A DNA stretch of 64,000 nt from Prescottella sp. R16 (GTDB lineage: Bacteria > Actinomycetota > Actinomycetes > Mycobacteriales > Mycobacteriaceae), in the NCBI RefSeq assembly GCF_030656875.1, contig NZ_CP130943.1, forward strand, positions 2,294,001 through 2,358,000, given 5' to 3'. Positions 15,926 through 25,141 of this stretch are shown in pieces. The notes below the pieces were generated by a model. It did not search any database and had not been told where the DNA came from. It worked only from the letters and a program-made list of their open reading frames with translations. The position numbers and the translations under genes were made by a program. Position 1 is the first letter of the stretch. Every line of letters starts with the position of its first letter.

Positions 15926-16317
15926 CCAGCATTTTCGTCGACGATCAGCGGGCCGCCCTCGACTTCTACACCGATGTCCTCGGATTCGTGAAGCGCCGGG
16001 ACATTCCGATCGGTGACGCGTCGTGGCTGACCGTCGTCTCACCCGACGCCCCCGACGGCCCGGAACTGCTGCTCGAACCGTCCGGGCATCCGGCCGTCAA
16101 GCCGTACCGGGACGCCCTCGTCGCGGACGGTATCCCGCTCGTCCAGTTCGCCGTCGACGACGTGCACGCCGAGCACGCCCGGCTGACCGCGCGGGGTGTC
16201 GAGTTCACCGTGCCGCCGACCGACATCGGCACCGCCGTCATCGCTGTCTTCGACGACACGTGCGGCAACCTCGTCCAGATCGTCACCGAGAAAACGGACA
16301 CACAGCCCGGGTTCTGA
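15910..16317 (+). CDS. VOC-family (glyoxalase/bleomycin resistance/dioxygenase fold) protein
   Basis: A 135 aa vicinal oxygen chelate protein: INLTSIFVDDQRAALDFYTD, LGFVKRRDIPIGDASWLTVV, then a second beta-alpha repeat VQFAVDDVHAEHARLTARGV ending IAVFDDTCGNLVQIVTE. Members chelate a metal to detoxify methylglyoxal or bind drugs; the activity is unassigned. It overlaps the upstream ArsR gene in an operon, so it is probably induced by whatever ligand releases that repressor. Confidence 0.85.
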   Translation: MRINLTSIFVDDQRAALDFYTDVLGFVKRRDIPIGDASWLTVVSPDAPDGPELLLEPSGHPAVKPYRDALVADGIPLVQFAVDDVHAEHARLTARGVEFTVPPTDIGTAVIAVFDDTCGNLVQIVTEKTDTQPGF

Positions 16318-16322
16318 CGCGG

Positions 16323-16886
16323 TCAGCGCGGTTTCGGCCGGTAGACGCGGCCGGCACTGCGCGGACTGTCGGTGTCGATCGCGACGAGTTCCCACTCGAT
16401 CCGACGACCGCCGGGGACATCGAAGATGCGGGTGCCGTCACCGAGGAACACGGGGGCGACGAACACCTGCAACTCGTCGATCAGGTCGTGCTCGAGTGCC
16501 TGCCGGGCGATGTCGGCGCTGATGATCTGCACGTCCCGGTCACCGGCGATCTCCCGGGCACGGTCGACCGCGCTCCGAACGTCACAGTTCACGGCAATGA
16601 CGGCAGGATCGTCGGAGAGCTCCTCCGGTCGGTGCGTCAGCACGAACTCCGTCCCGGACCACGCTCCGCCGTACGCCGCGGACGTCGTCTCGTCACGCTC
16701 ACCCTGCTGGGCCTGCGCGGCGTCGTAGCCGGCGCGGCCCGAGATGATCACGGCGACCCTACCGGCCATCCGCTCGGTGGCACCGTCGGCCAACGGTTCC
16801 GCCGTCGACATCCAACTCATGTCGTGACCCGGACCCACGATGAAACCGTCGAGCGAGCAGGTGAACCCCCAGACGACCTTGCCCAT
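16323..16886 (-). CDS. Dihydrofolate reductase-family (RibD C-terminal domain-like) protein
   Basis: A 187 aa protein with the DHFR-like fold found in RibD C-terminal domains: MGKVVWGFTCSLDGFIVGPG, a loop at GRVAVIISGRAGYDAAQ, and the characteristic VQIISADIARQALEHDLIDE, followed by LQVFVAPVFLGDGTRIFD. It is likely an NADPH-dependent reductase of unknown substrate. Convergent with the VOC gene (5 bp gap). Confidence 0.84.
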   Translation of the reverse strand: MGKVVWGFTCSLDGFIVGPGHDMSWMSTAEPLADGATERMAGRVAVIISGRAGYDAAQAQQGERDETTSAAYGGAWSGTEFVLTHRPEELSDDPAVIAVNCDVRSAVDRAREIAGDRDVQIISADIARQALEHDLIDELQVFVAPVFLGDGTRIFDVPGGRRIEWELVAIDTDSPRSAGRVYRPKPR

Positions 16887-17131
16887 GCTTCCTCCTGACC
16901 GGATGATCGGCGACGACGATTCGTCGTGCTCACCGGTACAGACCGGGGCGGGAAGGGAAACTCATCGGGACCCGGTGCGGGCCTGGGCGATCCGGCGGGG
17001 CTGTGTCGGCACGACAGGCAACCCGGACGACACGGCGATGATCACCGCGACCGGCGATGCCGCCGCCGCCACCTCCGGGCGCCCATGTTAGAACCAGCAG
17101 TGTCCGAATCGGCCACGGTATGAGGGGTGCG

Positions 17132-17350
17132 ATGTCCGAACAGAATCCGGTCGGCAAGATCGGCGTGCTGACGTTGGCCACGCGGGGATCGAGCGGGGCC
17201 GGGCAGGTGGAATTGAGTATCCGCGGCGGTCGCGAGACCTACACCGCGTGGTCCGCGGAACCGCTCGCCGCTCGGTCCACCGTGCTGGTAGTGGCCGACC
17301 GGGGAGCGAGGGTCCTGGACGTGGAGCCGTGGATCACCCTCGGGCCCTGA
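17132..17350 (+). CDS. Small NfeD-like beta-barrel protein upstream of flotillin
   Basis: A 72 aa protein starting MSEQNPVGKIGVLTLATRGS and ending in short beta-strands (GQVELSIRGGRETYTAWSA, TVLVVADRGARVLDVEPW). This matches the OB-like C-terminal domain of NfeD proteins, which are normally encoded beside flotillins. The 85 bp spacing to the SPFH gene and shared strand support that pairing. ATG 17132 has GAGGGG upstream; ATG 17120 is an alternative. It has no membrane segment of its own. Confidence 0.6.
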   Translation: MSEQNPVGKIGVLTLATRGSSGAGQVELSIRGGRETYTAWSAEPLAARSTVLVVADRGARVLDVEPWITLGP

Positions 17351-17435
17351 GAGTCCGCCACATCACACCTGTGCTCTAGTCTCGTCACCACAATTCGGAC
17401 ACACGACAGACAACGGTCGACGACGAGGAGACGGA

Positions 17436-18563
17436 ATGTTCGGATATCGAGTGCCCGCACCCAACGAGGCTCTGCTCATCTCCGGTGGGCACCGGGGCGG
17501 GGACGGCTCCCCGTTCCGGGTGGTCACCGGTCAGGGCGCGTTCGTGATCCCCGTCCTCCGCAAGGCTGACATCCTGTCGCTGGATCTGCACGAGGCGCTC
17601 ATCAAGGAAACCTGTGTCACCACGCAGGGTGTGGAGCTGTCGGTCAGCGCGGTGGTCGCCTTCAAGGTGGGCAACGACAAGGAATCCATCGTCAACGCGG
17701 CGCAGCGTTTCCTGTCGTCGCAGAAGGACGCGATGTCCGGCACGGTCGGGGAGATCTTCGCCGGGCATCTGCGATCCATCATCGGTTCGATGACGGTGGA
17801 GGAGATCATCCGTCAGCGGGAGGTCCTCGCCTCACAGGTGTTGGACAGCTCCAACGTGGAGATGGGCCGGATGGGTCTGATCGTGGACTCGATGCAGATC
17901 CGCTCGATCGACGACTGCGGTTCCGGCTACATCGATTCGCTGCGTGCCCCGCATCTCGCGCAGGTGGAACGAGAAGCGAAGATCGCCCAGGCCGAAGCGG
18001 ATCGGGCGGCCGCCGAAGCGCAGCAGGAGTCCCGCCGCCGCCAGGCGGAGTACTCGCGGGAAACGGCGATCAAGGAGGCGGAGATCCAGGCGGAGACCGA
18101 TCGCGCGAAGGCGGCGTCCGCTCAGGCCGGACCGCTGGCGCAGGCCATGGCGCAGCGTGAGGTGCTCGAGGCGCAGTCGGAACTGGCCGTCCAGCAAGCG
18201 GAACTGCGGGAGAAGCAGCTGCAGAGCGAGGTCGTCAAACCGGCCGAGGCGAAAGCGCGGGAGACCGAGATCCTGGCCCGGGCGAAAGCCGAGGAGATCC
18301 GGATCCTCGCCGAGGCGGCCGCGTCCCACGACCGGGTCGCGTTGGAGCAGACCCTGATCGAGCAGTTGCCGCTCATCGTGGAGGCGGCCGCAAAGGGGCT
18401 GGCCGACTCGAACCTCACCATCCTCAACGGCCAGGACGGTGTCAACGACACCATCTCCGGCATGGTGGGGCAGGGTATGGCCGTGTTCGAGGCGCTGCAG
18501 AAGGGCATCCTGCACGGCGGCAAGGGCGGCGATCGGGTGGGACCCCACGAGATCGCCGGCTGA
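17436..18563 (+). CDS. Flotillin-like SPFH/Band 7 protein
   Basis: A 375 aa membrane-associated scaffold protein. The N-terminal SPFH domain (about residues 1-165) begins MFGYRVPAPNEALLISGGHR and includes VTTQGVELSVSAVVAFKVGN. A long Ala/Glu/Gln-rich coiled coil follows (about residues 165-310; for example RAAAEAQQESRRRQAEYSRE), as in flotillins. The C-terminal part DSNLTILNGQDGVNDTISGM resembles flotillin oligomerisation ends. Such proteins organise membrane microdomains together with NfeD partners, here the small upstream gene. Confidence 0.86.
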   Translation: MFGYRVPAPNEALLISGGHRGGDGSPFRVVTGQGAFVIPVLRKADILSLDLHEALIKETCVTTQGVELSVSAVVAFKVGNDKESIVNAAQRFLSSQKDAMSGTVGEIFAGHLRSIIGSMTVEEIIRQREVLASQVLDSSNVEMGRMGLIVDSMQIRSIDDCGSGYIDSLRAPHLAQVEREAKIAQAEADRAAAEAQQESRRRQAEYSRETAIKEAEIQAETDRAKAASAQAGPLAQAMAQREVLEAQSELAVQQAELREKQLQSEVVKPAEAKARETEILARAKAEEIRILAEAAASHDRVALEQTLIEQLPLIVEAAAKGLADSNLTILNGQDGVNDTISGMVGQGMAVFEALQKGILHGGKGGDRVGPHEIAG

Positions 18564-18581
18564 CCGTCCGGCGCGGGCTCC

Positions 18582-20012
18582 TCACCCCGCCCGCCGCAGC
18601 GCCGTCGCCGGCACGAAGTCGCCCTGGTAGGTCCGCACCCACCAGGCACCGGTCCGTCTCCGTTCGGCGCGGGTGCTGTACCGGTAGCGGAACTCCCGGG
18701 CCCGCACCCATGCGGGCGGACGGTCGGGGAACGGATTGTGCCGCAACAGGTTCAGGGTGTCGCGGTCGCCGGTGAGGAGCCGGGCGAGGAAGCCGCCGAA
18801 CCACGGCGTCGCATAACCGGGGTCGATGGCGGCGAACCACATGAGCCAGTCGAGCCGCAGATGGTAGGGCGCGAACTGGCGGGGCCGGTACCGGACGTCG
18901 CCGGGTTTGCCGCGGAACTCGTAGGCGCGCCACACACTGTCGTCGGACGGATCGTCGTCGGAGGTGCCCTCGACGACGATCTCCCGCCGGACACGGGTGA
19001 CGTGCCCGAACGCGCCGTACGTGTTCACCAGGTGCCACGGATCGAACGACGCGTTCATCTTCTGCCCGTGGGAGAACAGGTTCCGGGCCGGCCGGTAGCT
19101 GAGTGCCGCCACCGCGACCGTGGCCGCGGCGACCACCACGACGAACCAGAGCGGCGCCGGCCCCGTTGCGGGTACCGGCATCGGCAGTACCGCCGCCCAG
19201 AAGCCGTCCGGCAGCACCGACAGTCCGATGACGATCGCCAGCCAGTTCAGCCACGCGAAATTGCCGGACGCCACCAGCCACAACTGGGTGACGATCATGA
19301 TCGCGGCCGCGCCGCCCGCCACCGGCTGCGGCGCGAACAGGAAGAACGGCACGATCAACTGGGTGACGTGGTTACCGGCCACCTCGACCCGGTGCAGCGG
19401 CCGCGGCAGATGGTGGAAATACCAGCTCAGCGGGCCCGGCATGGGCTGGGTTTCGTGGTGGTAGTCCAGGCAGGTGAAGTCCCGCCAGCATGCGTCGCCG
19501 CGCAGTTTGATCAGGCCCGCCCCGAACTCGAGCCGGAACAGCAGCCACCGCAGCAACAGCAGGGTGAGCAGGGGCGGCGCGGTGTCGGCGTTCCCCACGA
19601 ACACCGCCAGCAGCCCCACCTCGAGCAGCAGCGACTCCCACCCGAACGAGTACCACAGCTGCCCGACGTTGACGATCGACAGATACAGCCCCCACAACAG
19701 CAGCCAGCCGAGCATGCACAGCGGCAGCGGCAGTCGTTGCAGCGCACCGAGCACGGCCGCCACCGACAGCCCGGCCCCGACCCAGCAGACACCGGCGTAG
19801 AACCGGTCCGAATAGTGCAGATGGAACAGGCTGGGGGAGCGCTGCCACCGGCTCCCGGCCAGGAATCGCCGGATCGGCAGCATCCCGCCGTCGCCGAGCA
19901 GCGGCCGGAACTGGCGGGCCGCCGCCACGAACGCGCACAGGTAGATCACGGCCAGGCCCTCCGTGAAGAGCAGCCGTGACAGCGTGTAGTCGCCGGCGTC
20001 GAACCAGTCCAC
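18582..20012 (-). CDS. Lipase maturation factor (LMF1)-like multi-pass membrane protein
   Basis: A 476 aa polytopic protein with many hydrophobic helices over residues 1-310 and a conserved C-terminal soluble part. Family hallmarks: NVGQLWYSFGWESLLLEVG, FRLEFGAGLIKLRGDACWRD followed by FTCLDYHHETQPMP, and the C-terminal MNASFDPWHLVNTYGAFGHV and RPRQFAPYHLRLDWLMWFAA. The start is GTG 20012, preceded by AAGGAG. LMF1 in animals helps fold lipases; the bacterial role is not established. The gene lies 38 bp downstream of the YchJ-like gene on the same strand and could be the last gene of the TldD operon. Confidence 0.84.
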   Translation of the reverse strand: MDWFDAGDYTLSRLLFTEGLAVIYLCAFVAAARQFRPLLGDGGMLPIRRFLAGSRWQRSPSLFHLHYSDRFYAGVCWVGAGLSVAAVLGALQRLPLPLCMLGWLLLWGLYLSIVNVGQLWYSFGWESLLLEVGLLAVFVGNADTAPPLLTLLLLRWLLFRLEFGAGLIKLRGDACWRDFTCLDYHHETQPMPGPLSWYFHHLPRPLHRVEVAGNHVTQLIVPFFLFAPQPVAGGAAAIMIVTQLWLVASGNFAWLNWLAIVIGLSVLPDGFWAAVLPMPVPATGPAPLWFVVVVAAATVAVAALSYRPARNLFSHGQKMNASFDPWHLVNTYGAFGHVTRVRREIVVEGTSDDDPSDDSVWRAYEFRGKPGDVRYRPRQFAPYHLRLDWLMWFAAIDPGYATPWFGGFLARLLTGDRDTLNLLRHNPFPDRPPAWVRAREFRYRYSTRAERRRTGAWWVRTYQGDFVPATALRRAG

Positions 20013-20049
20013 GACAGACGTCTCCTTGTCAGGAGACGCTACGCCGGAA

Positions 20050-20451
20050 TCAGGCCAACGCGTCGACGTACAGCCACTGCCCGTTCTCGCGGACGAACCG
20101 GCTGTGTTCGCGCAGCGACTCGCGGACCCGCCCGTACCGGTAGAACGCCTCGAAGTCGACGGTGCCGGTGGTGTCGAACGGCCCGCCGCCGGTGGTGGCG
20201 AGGACGTCGAGGCGCAGCCAGTGCTGCTCGGGGTCCAGGTCGAGGGTGTCCGGGCGGGTGCTCGGATGCCAGGTGCGGCGCAGGTAGTCGGCGTCGCCGC
20301 GGGCGAACGCCGCATACCGGGACCGCATCAATGCTTCCGCGGTCGGTGCGGTCGCGGCCCCGGAGTGGTAGCGGCCGCAGCAGTTGCCGTAGGTGTCCCC
20401 GGACTGGCAGGGGCAGCGGGCGTCGTCGGCGAGGGTGATGCGGAGGCTCAT
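20050..20451 (-). CDS. YchJ-family protein with SEC-C zinc motif
   Basis: A 133 aa protein: an N-terminal SEC-C type zinc-binding motif (CPCQSGDTYGNCCGRYHSG), an LMRSRYAAFARGDADYLRRT segment diagnostic of YchJ, and a C-terminal NTF2-like half (DFEAFYRYGRVRESLREHSR). Function unknown. Its ATG overlaps the TGA of the upstream TldE gene (ATGA), indicating translational coupling. Confidence 0.87.
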   Translation of the reverse strand: MSLRITLADDARCPCQSGDTYGNCCGRYHSGAATAPTAEALMRSRYAAFARGDADYLRRTWHPSTRPDTLDLDPEQHWLRLDVLATTGGGPFDTTGTVDFEAFYRYGRVRESLREHSRFVRENGQWLYVDALA

Positions 20452-21815
20452 TGCGCCTCGCTCACACTCGACATATGGAAGTCCGGGATCCGCATCGGCG
20501 GCATCGCGGTGCGGGTGAACCAGTCCTTCCATTCCCGGGGCAGCGTCTGCTCGGTGGCCCCCACCTCGGTGGTGCGGCGCAGCAGATCCAGCGGGGACTC
20601 GTTGAACCGGAAATTGTTCACCGCCGCGGTGACCTGCCCGTCCTCGACGAGATAGACGCCGTCGCGGGTCAACCCGGTGAGCAGCGCGGTCGCCGGATCG
20701 ACCTCCCGGATGTACCACAGGCACGTCAGCAGCAGGCCGCGTTCGGTGCCGGCGATCAGGTCGTCGAGGCCGGCGTCGGTGCCGCCGGTGAGCAGCAGGT
20801 TGTCGCCCGGCACCGCGACCGGCGCACCGAATTCGGCGGCCGCCGCCCGCGGGTAGGCCAGCGCGTCGATCACCCCGTCGCGGATCCAGTCGACCCGGCC
20901 GGCGTCCATACCGTTGTCGAACACCGAGACCGTGTCCGACGACGCCGTCGCCGCCACGAACGGCGCATACCCGAGCCCGGCGGCGTGCGGATCGGAGAAC
21001 AGGGTGAGCGGCAGGTCCGTCAGTCGTTCCCCGACGCGGGTGCCGCCCGCCCGGGACAGGGCCGTGTGCCCTTCCTGCGCGCCGCGGCCCTCCATCGCCC
21101 ACATCAGCGGAATCATCAGATCCGCCACCGCCGACGGCGGCAGCAGCGTCTCGTAGCGGCCCGCCGGCAGCGCGACGGTGCGCGCCGACCAGTCCAGTCG
21201 CCGCGACAACTCCGCCAGCAGGCCGGGCACGGACACGTCGGTGAAGTCGACGCTCGCCGACCCCACCCACGCGCTGGCGTCACCGCGTTTGCCGTTGATC
21301 TCGATCGACCCGGTGGGCTGCGTGAACCGGCGCCGCACCCCCGTCGAGGTGCCCAGCCACGTGGAGTGCAGCTGGTGGTGCGCGAACCCGTAGAGCCGGT
21401 CCGCGCCGTCGAAACCGTCGGCCAGCCCCGGCACCAGCGACTCGAACACCGACACCCCGGTCGTGGCGGGACCGTCCGCCCAGCCGTCGGCGGCTCTGTC
21501 GCCGTCACCGGAGATCGGGTCCATCGCGTCCGCGGCGGGCTGCGCGGCGGCGGCCGCTGCCTCCGACGCCCGCACCACCTGCTCGATCGCGTCGGCGTCG
21601 ACCCGCGACGATGTCACCGCCCCCACCCGGGCACCGTCGCCGTCCCGCACGATCGAGACGACGGTCCAGGACCGGGACGTGGCGACCCCGTTGGTGGTCA
21701 TCGAATTCCCGGCCCACCGCAGCGACGCCTCGCTCGCATCGGTGACCAGCACCATCGTCTCGTCGACGGTGGAGCAGGCGAGCGCCCGCTCGATGAGCTC
21801 CTGTGCCGCGATCAC
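20448..21815 (-). CDS. tldE: TldE/PmbA-family metalloprotease subunit
   Basis: A 455 aa partner of TldD; in other bacteria the TldD/TldE pair forms a peptidase that matures microcins and degrades the CcdA antitoxin. Sequence features: [20 protein letters not shown] near the N-terminus and NRLSEDP-type core replaced here by [20 protein letters not shown], plus [20 protein letters not shown] near the end. GTG 21815 overlaps the TldD stop (GTGA), with AGGAGG upstream. The frame stays open to 23108, but that extension is antisense-free shadow inside tldD. Confidence 0.86.
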   Translation of the reverse strand: MIAAQELIERALACSTVDETMVLVTDASEASLRWAGNSMTTNGVATSRSWTVVSIVRDGDGARVGAVTSSRVDADAIEQVVRASEAAAAAAQPAADAMDPISGDGDRAADGWADGPATTGVSVFESLVPGLADGFDGADRLYGFAHHQLHSTWLGTSTGVRRRFTQPTGSIEINGKRGDASAWVGSASVDFTDVSVPGLLAELSRRLDWSARTVALPAGRYETLLPPSAVADLMIPLMWAMEGRGAQEGHTALSRAGGTRVGERLTDLPLTLFSDPHAAGLGYAPFVAATASSDTVSVFDNGMDAGRVDWIRDGVIDALAYPRAAAAEFGAPVAVPGDNLLLTGGTDAGLDDLIAGTERGLLLTCLWYIREVDPATALLTGLTRDGVYLVEDGQVTAAVNNFRFNESPLDLLRRTTEVGATEQTLPREWKDWFTRTAMPPMRIPDFHMSSVSEAQ

Positions 21816-23362
21816 CGCGTCCCCTCCTGCCGGGTGTTGAGCACGTTCACGTTCCGGAACAGTGCGGACGGGCAGCCGTGGCTGACCGCCGCGACCTGCC
21901 CGGGCTGCGCCTTGCCGCAGTTGAAGGCGCCGCCGAGCCGCCACGTCGACGGACCGCCGACCGCGTCGAGGGACCCCCAGAAGTCGGTGGTGGTGGCCTG
22001 GTAGGCGACGTCGCGGAGCTGCCCGTCGAGGCGGCCGTCGCGGATCCGGAAGAAACGCTGCCCGGTGAACTGGAAGTTGTAGCGCTGCATGTCGATCGAC
22101 CAGGACTTGTCGCCGACGACGTAGATCCCGTCCTCGACACGGCCGATCAGGTCGGCGGTGGACGTGTCCGTGTGCAGGTCGGGTTGCAGCGACACGTTCG
22201 CCATCCGCTGGATCGGCACGTGCTGCGCCGAGTCGGCGTACGAGCAGCCGTTGGAGCGGTCCAGTCCGAGACGGGGCGCGAACACCCGGTCCAGCTGGTA
22301 GCCGACCAGAGTTCCGTCGCGCACCAGATCCCAGGACTGGGCGGCGACCGCGTCGTCGTCGAATCCGACGGAGGCGAGGCCGTGCGGCTCGGTGCGGTCG
22401 GCGGTGACGTGCATGTGCTCGCTGCCGTAGCGCAGGGTGCCGAGCAGGTCGGGGGTGGCGAACGAGGTGCCCGCATAGGCTGCCTCGTAGCCGATCGCGC
22501 GATCGTATTCGGTGGCGTGGCCGACGGATTCGTGGATCGTCAGCCACAGGTTCGTCGGATCGATCACCAGATCCGTCGGGCCCGCGACAACGCTCGGGGC
22601 GGCGATCTTCTCCGCCAGTAGCGGGGGGATCTCGGCGAGTTCGGTGTCCCACTCCCAGCCCGTGCCGGTGAGGTATTCCCAGCCGCGGCCGACCGGCGGG
22701 GCGAGGGTGCGCATCGTCTCGAACGTGCCGGCGGCGGCGTCGACGGACACCGCCTCGAGTTCCGGATGCAGCCGCACCCGCTGCTGGGTGATCGCCGAGC
22801 CGGCGAGGTCGGCGTAGAACGTCTGTTCCTTGACCTGCAGGCACGACGCGGTCACATGGTCGACGCCGTCCGCGGCCAGGAGGTGCTGCGAGAAGTCGGT
22901 GAGCAGGTCGACCTTGTCGGCGGCGGGGACGGTGAACGGGTCGAGCGTGTACTGCGACACCCACGCCGCATCCGGATACACCGGTTCGTCGGCGAGGACG
23001 ACCCGGTCCCGGTTGAGGCTGCGCAGGGCGCGGGCCACCGCGACCGCCTCCGCCGCGACCGCGGCCGCCCGCTCGGCGGTGAGTTCGGCGTGCGCCGCGA
23101 ACCCCCACGTGCCGTCGACGATCACCCGCACCGCGAACCCGAGTTCCACACCGTCGGACACGGACTGGACCCGGCCGTCCCGCAGCCGCAGCGACTGCGT
23201 GACCAGCCGGTGCACCCGCAGGTCGGCGTGCTCGGCGCCGGCGGCCCGCGCCACCGACAGGGCGGCGTCGGCCAGCAACCGCAACGGCAGCGTCGTGAAC
23301 TCGGGGTCCACCGGACGGTCGGACGGGACTGCGCGCGGCAGCGCGCCGTGGGTGACGATCAC
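21812..23362 (-). CDS. tldD: TldD-family metalloprotease, catalytic subunit
   Basis: A 516 aa zinc metalloprotease. The HExxxH active site is visible in WLTIHESVGHATEYDRAIGY. Other TldD landmarks: SFATPDLLGTLRYGSEHMHV, the glycine-rich end VGGPSTWRLGGAFNCGKAQP, and VAAVSHGCPSALFRNVNVLN. It opens an operon TldD-TldE-YchJ with four-base overlaps at both junctions, possibly extending to the LMF1-like gene. No microcin-like precursor is visible nearby, so the natural substrate is unknown. Confidence 0.9.
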   Translation of the reverse strand: MIVTHGALPRAVPSDRPVDPEFTTLPLRLLADAALSVARAAGAEHADLRVHRLVTQSLRLRDGRVQSVSDGVELGFAVRVIVDGTWGFAAHAELTAERAAAVAAEAVAVARALRSLNRDRVVLADEPVYPDAAWVSQYTLDPFTVPAADKVDLLTDFSQHLLAADGVDHVTASCLQVKEQTFYADLAGSAITQQRVRLHPELEAVSVDAAAGTFETMRTLAPPVGRGWEYLTGTGWEWDTELAEIPPLLAEKIAAPSVVAGPTDLVIDPTNLWLTIHESVGHATEYDRAIGYEAAYAGTSFATPDLLGTLRYGSEHMHVTADRTEPHGLASVGFDDDAVAAQSWDLVRDGTLVGYQLDRVFAPRLGLDRSNGCSYADSAQHVPIQRMANVSLQPDLHTDTSTADLIGRVEDGIYVVGDKSWSIDMQRYNFQFTGQRFFRIRDGRLDGQLRDVAYQATTTDFWGSLDAVGGPSTWRLGGAFNCGKAQPGQVAAVSHGCPSALFRNVNVLNTRQEGTR

Positions 23363-23371
23363 CGGTCCAGA

Positions 23372-23821
23372 CTAGTGGCCGCCGGACCGGTGTCCCGCGC
23401 GCCGCCGCGCCGACTCGTGGGCGCCGTGCAGAAGGTCGACGGCGAGCCCGGACGTGCGCGGCCCCGGTTCGACGATCGACACCCAGCCCTGCCGGGCATA
23501 CACCGGATGCGGGAGCACCACGTCGGTCGCCGCGAAGTCCACGACGCCGTCGGTGGAGGCGAGTTCGTCGACCGCGGCGCGCCCGACGTGAATGTTGAGT
23601 CGGCGTCTCCCGGACCGGTCGAGGTCCGACAGGTCGTCGCCCGGATAGTCCTTCGACACGATCGTGGCGTACGGCTGGTGCCGCGGCACGACGCCGTCGG
23701 GGGCGAAGTAGAAGAAGTGGTCACCCCACGAGATCTCCGGGAAGGTGCTGCCGACGGTCGGCGCGAGCTCGAGAACGCCGTCGAGGCCCCGGACGGTGGC
23801 GAGGATCTGTTCCATACTCAT
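23372..23821 (-). CDS. DUF6194-like protein
   Basis: A 149 aa protein: MSMEQILATVRGLDGVLELA, then a block around FPEISWGDHFFYFAPDGVVP, YATIVSKDYPGDDLSDLDR, and DVVLPHPVYARQGWVSIVEP. This pattern is one I associate with DUF6194, a small actinobacterial family sometimes paired with MerR regulators. It is divergent from a MerR gene with a 40 bp gap, so the regulator probably controls it. Located upstream of tldD on the same strand. Confidence 0.65.
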   Translation of the reverse strand: MSMEQILATVRGLDGVLELAPTVGSTFPEISWGDHFFYFAPDGVVPRHQPYATIVSKDYPGDDLSDLDRSGRRRLNIHVGRAAVDELASTDGVVDFAATDVVLPHPVYARQGWVSIVEPGPRTSGLAVDLLHGAHESARRRAGHRSGGH

Positions 23822-23861
23822 GGTTCGAGTGTGGTATTGAAGTGCTTGTGGAGGGTTGTCG

Positions 23862-24647
23862 ATGAACGACACGGCCGTTCCGGACGGTATCGGGGTGTCT
23901 GCCGTCGCCGCAGCCACCGGCTATTCGGTGCAGCAGATCCGCGACCTCGAGGCGCTCGGGGTTCTGGCCGCAGCCCGCCGCGGCAGCAACGGATACCGGA
24001 GATTCTCCCCACAACATGTTCGTGACCTGCACACATACCGGGACCTGGTGGATGCGGTGGGGCCGGTGGCGGCGCGGCGAACACTGGTCGACGTCCGGGC
24101 CCTGCCGGACGATGCCGCAGCGGCACTGGTGTGCTCGCTGCATTCCGGTCTCGAACGGGAACGGGCGAGGACCCTTGCCGCCCGGGCCGCACTGGACGCG
24201 ATCCGAACCGAAGTCTCCACCGACGCCCCAGCCGTGGCGGGCGACGACATGTCCGTCGGGGAACTGTCCGACGCCCTCGGGGTGCGGGCGTCGACCCTCC
24301 GGTTCTGGGAGTCGGCCGGTCTGCTCACCCCCGAACGAACCACGACGGCCACCGGATCGGTGCGTCGCTACCCGCTACCGGTGATCCGCGACGCCCGGAT
24401 CGTCGCAGCGCTGCGGGCCGCGGGCTACCCGATTCCCGCCGTGCGGACGATCGTCACCGACCTCCGCGAACTCGGGGACCTCGAAACGTCCCGGGCCGTC
24501 CTCGACGCTCGGATCGTCGAGATCGGCCGGCGAATGCTCGCCCTGTTGCGCGCCGGGGCCGTCCTCGCCGCGATCGTGGCGGAGCGATCCGGTTCGGTCG
24601 CCGCTGCCGGAGACGGGTGGCAGGACACGCGGCCACATTCATTGTGA
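23862..24647 (+). CDS. MerR-type regulator with two DNA-binding domains in one chain
   Basis: A 261 aa protein containing two MerR-like winged helices. The first, residues ~10-70: GVSAVAAATGYSVQQIRDLE and SNGYRRFSPQHVRDLHTYRD. The second, residues ~130-205: MSVGELSDALGVRASTLRFW, GSVRRYPLPVIRDARIVAAL and AAGYPIPAVRTIVTDLRELG. Ordinary MerR proteins dimerise through one HTH each; a tandem fusion could act as an intramolecular pseudo-dimer. The start ATG 23862 follows GGAGGG; a TTG six bases upstream is possible. It is divergent from the DUF6194-like gene. Confidence 0.8.
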   Translation: MNDTAVPDGIGVSAVAAATGYSVQQIRDLEALGVLAAARRGSNGYRRFSPQHVRDLHTYRDLVDAVGPVAARRTLVDVRALPDDAAAALVCSLHSGLERERARTLAARAALDAIRTEVSTDAPAVAGDDMSVGELSDALGVRASTLRFWESAGLLTPERTTTATGSVRRYPLPVIRDARIVAALRAAGYPIPAVRTIVTDLRELGDLETSRAVLDARIVEIGRRMLALLRAGAVLAAIVAERSGSVAAAGDGWQDTRPHSL

Positions 24648-24714
24648 ACCGTGTCGACGACCGGCGGTGTTCGGCCGGCACCGACCGCTTGCTCCGGAAC
24701 GAGGACGGCATCGT

Positions 24715-25140
24715 TCAGGGCACGCGTTCCCACACCAGCAGATCGTCCTCGACGTACGGCTGGTACTTGCCCCACGTGGACAGGCGCATCGCCATCGGGG
24801 TGTTGCGCTCGAGGCAGAACGCGAGATCGTCGAGCATCGCACTGATCGACCGCTACAGGGGCGGCCGATAGGCCCAGCCCTGGTCGGGCCAGAGATTGAC
24901 GCTTCCGTGCAGAGGGCCGTGCCGGGTGTCGATGAACAGGGTGTCGGAATCCCTGCATGCGAAAGGAATGAACCCAGGAAGCACGGCGGCCGTGGGTGAA
25001 CCCGCCGGTTTCGCCATCTCCCCGCGGCCGCGCCATCCGTGAGGACCCGCCCCAGCAGTAGTTCTTTGCCACGCTCGGGTGTGTAAACGTCGGGACGGGC
25101 GATTCGCAGCAGGGGGACGTGTCGTCGTTGCAGCTGGTCG
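24715..25140 (-). pseudogene. Remnant of an SMI1/KNR4-family protein gene
   Basis: Reading right to left, one frame gives RPDVYTPERGKELLLGRVLT, shifts near position 25022, and continues as GFIPFACRDSDTLFIDTRHG and PLHGSVNLWPDQGWAYRPPL. An in-frame TAG follows (around 24856), then ISAMLDDLAFCLERNTPMAM, STWGKYQPYVEDDLLVWERV and a natural stop at 24715. The block FACRDSDTLFIDTR...GPLHG is typical of SMI1/KNR4 proteins (immunity or regulatory proteins in bacteria). At least one frameshift and one nonsense codon make it inactive. Confidence 0.6.
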
Positions 25141-25141
25141 G

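Noticed and set aside
20448-23108. 886 aa version of the TldE frame
   Set aside because: The N-terminal 430 residues lie inside tldD in another frame and are Arg/Gly/Pro-rich. GTG 21815 with AGGAGG and the GTGA overlap is the credible start.
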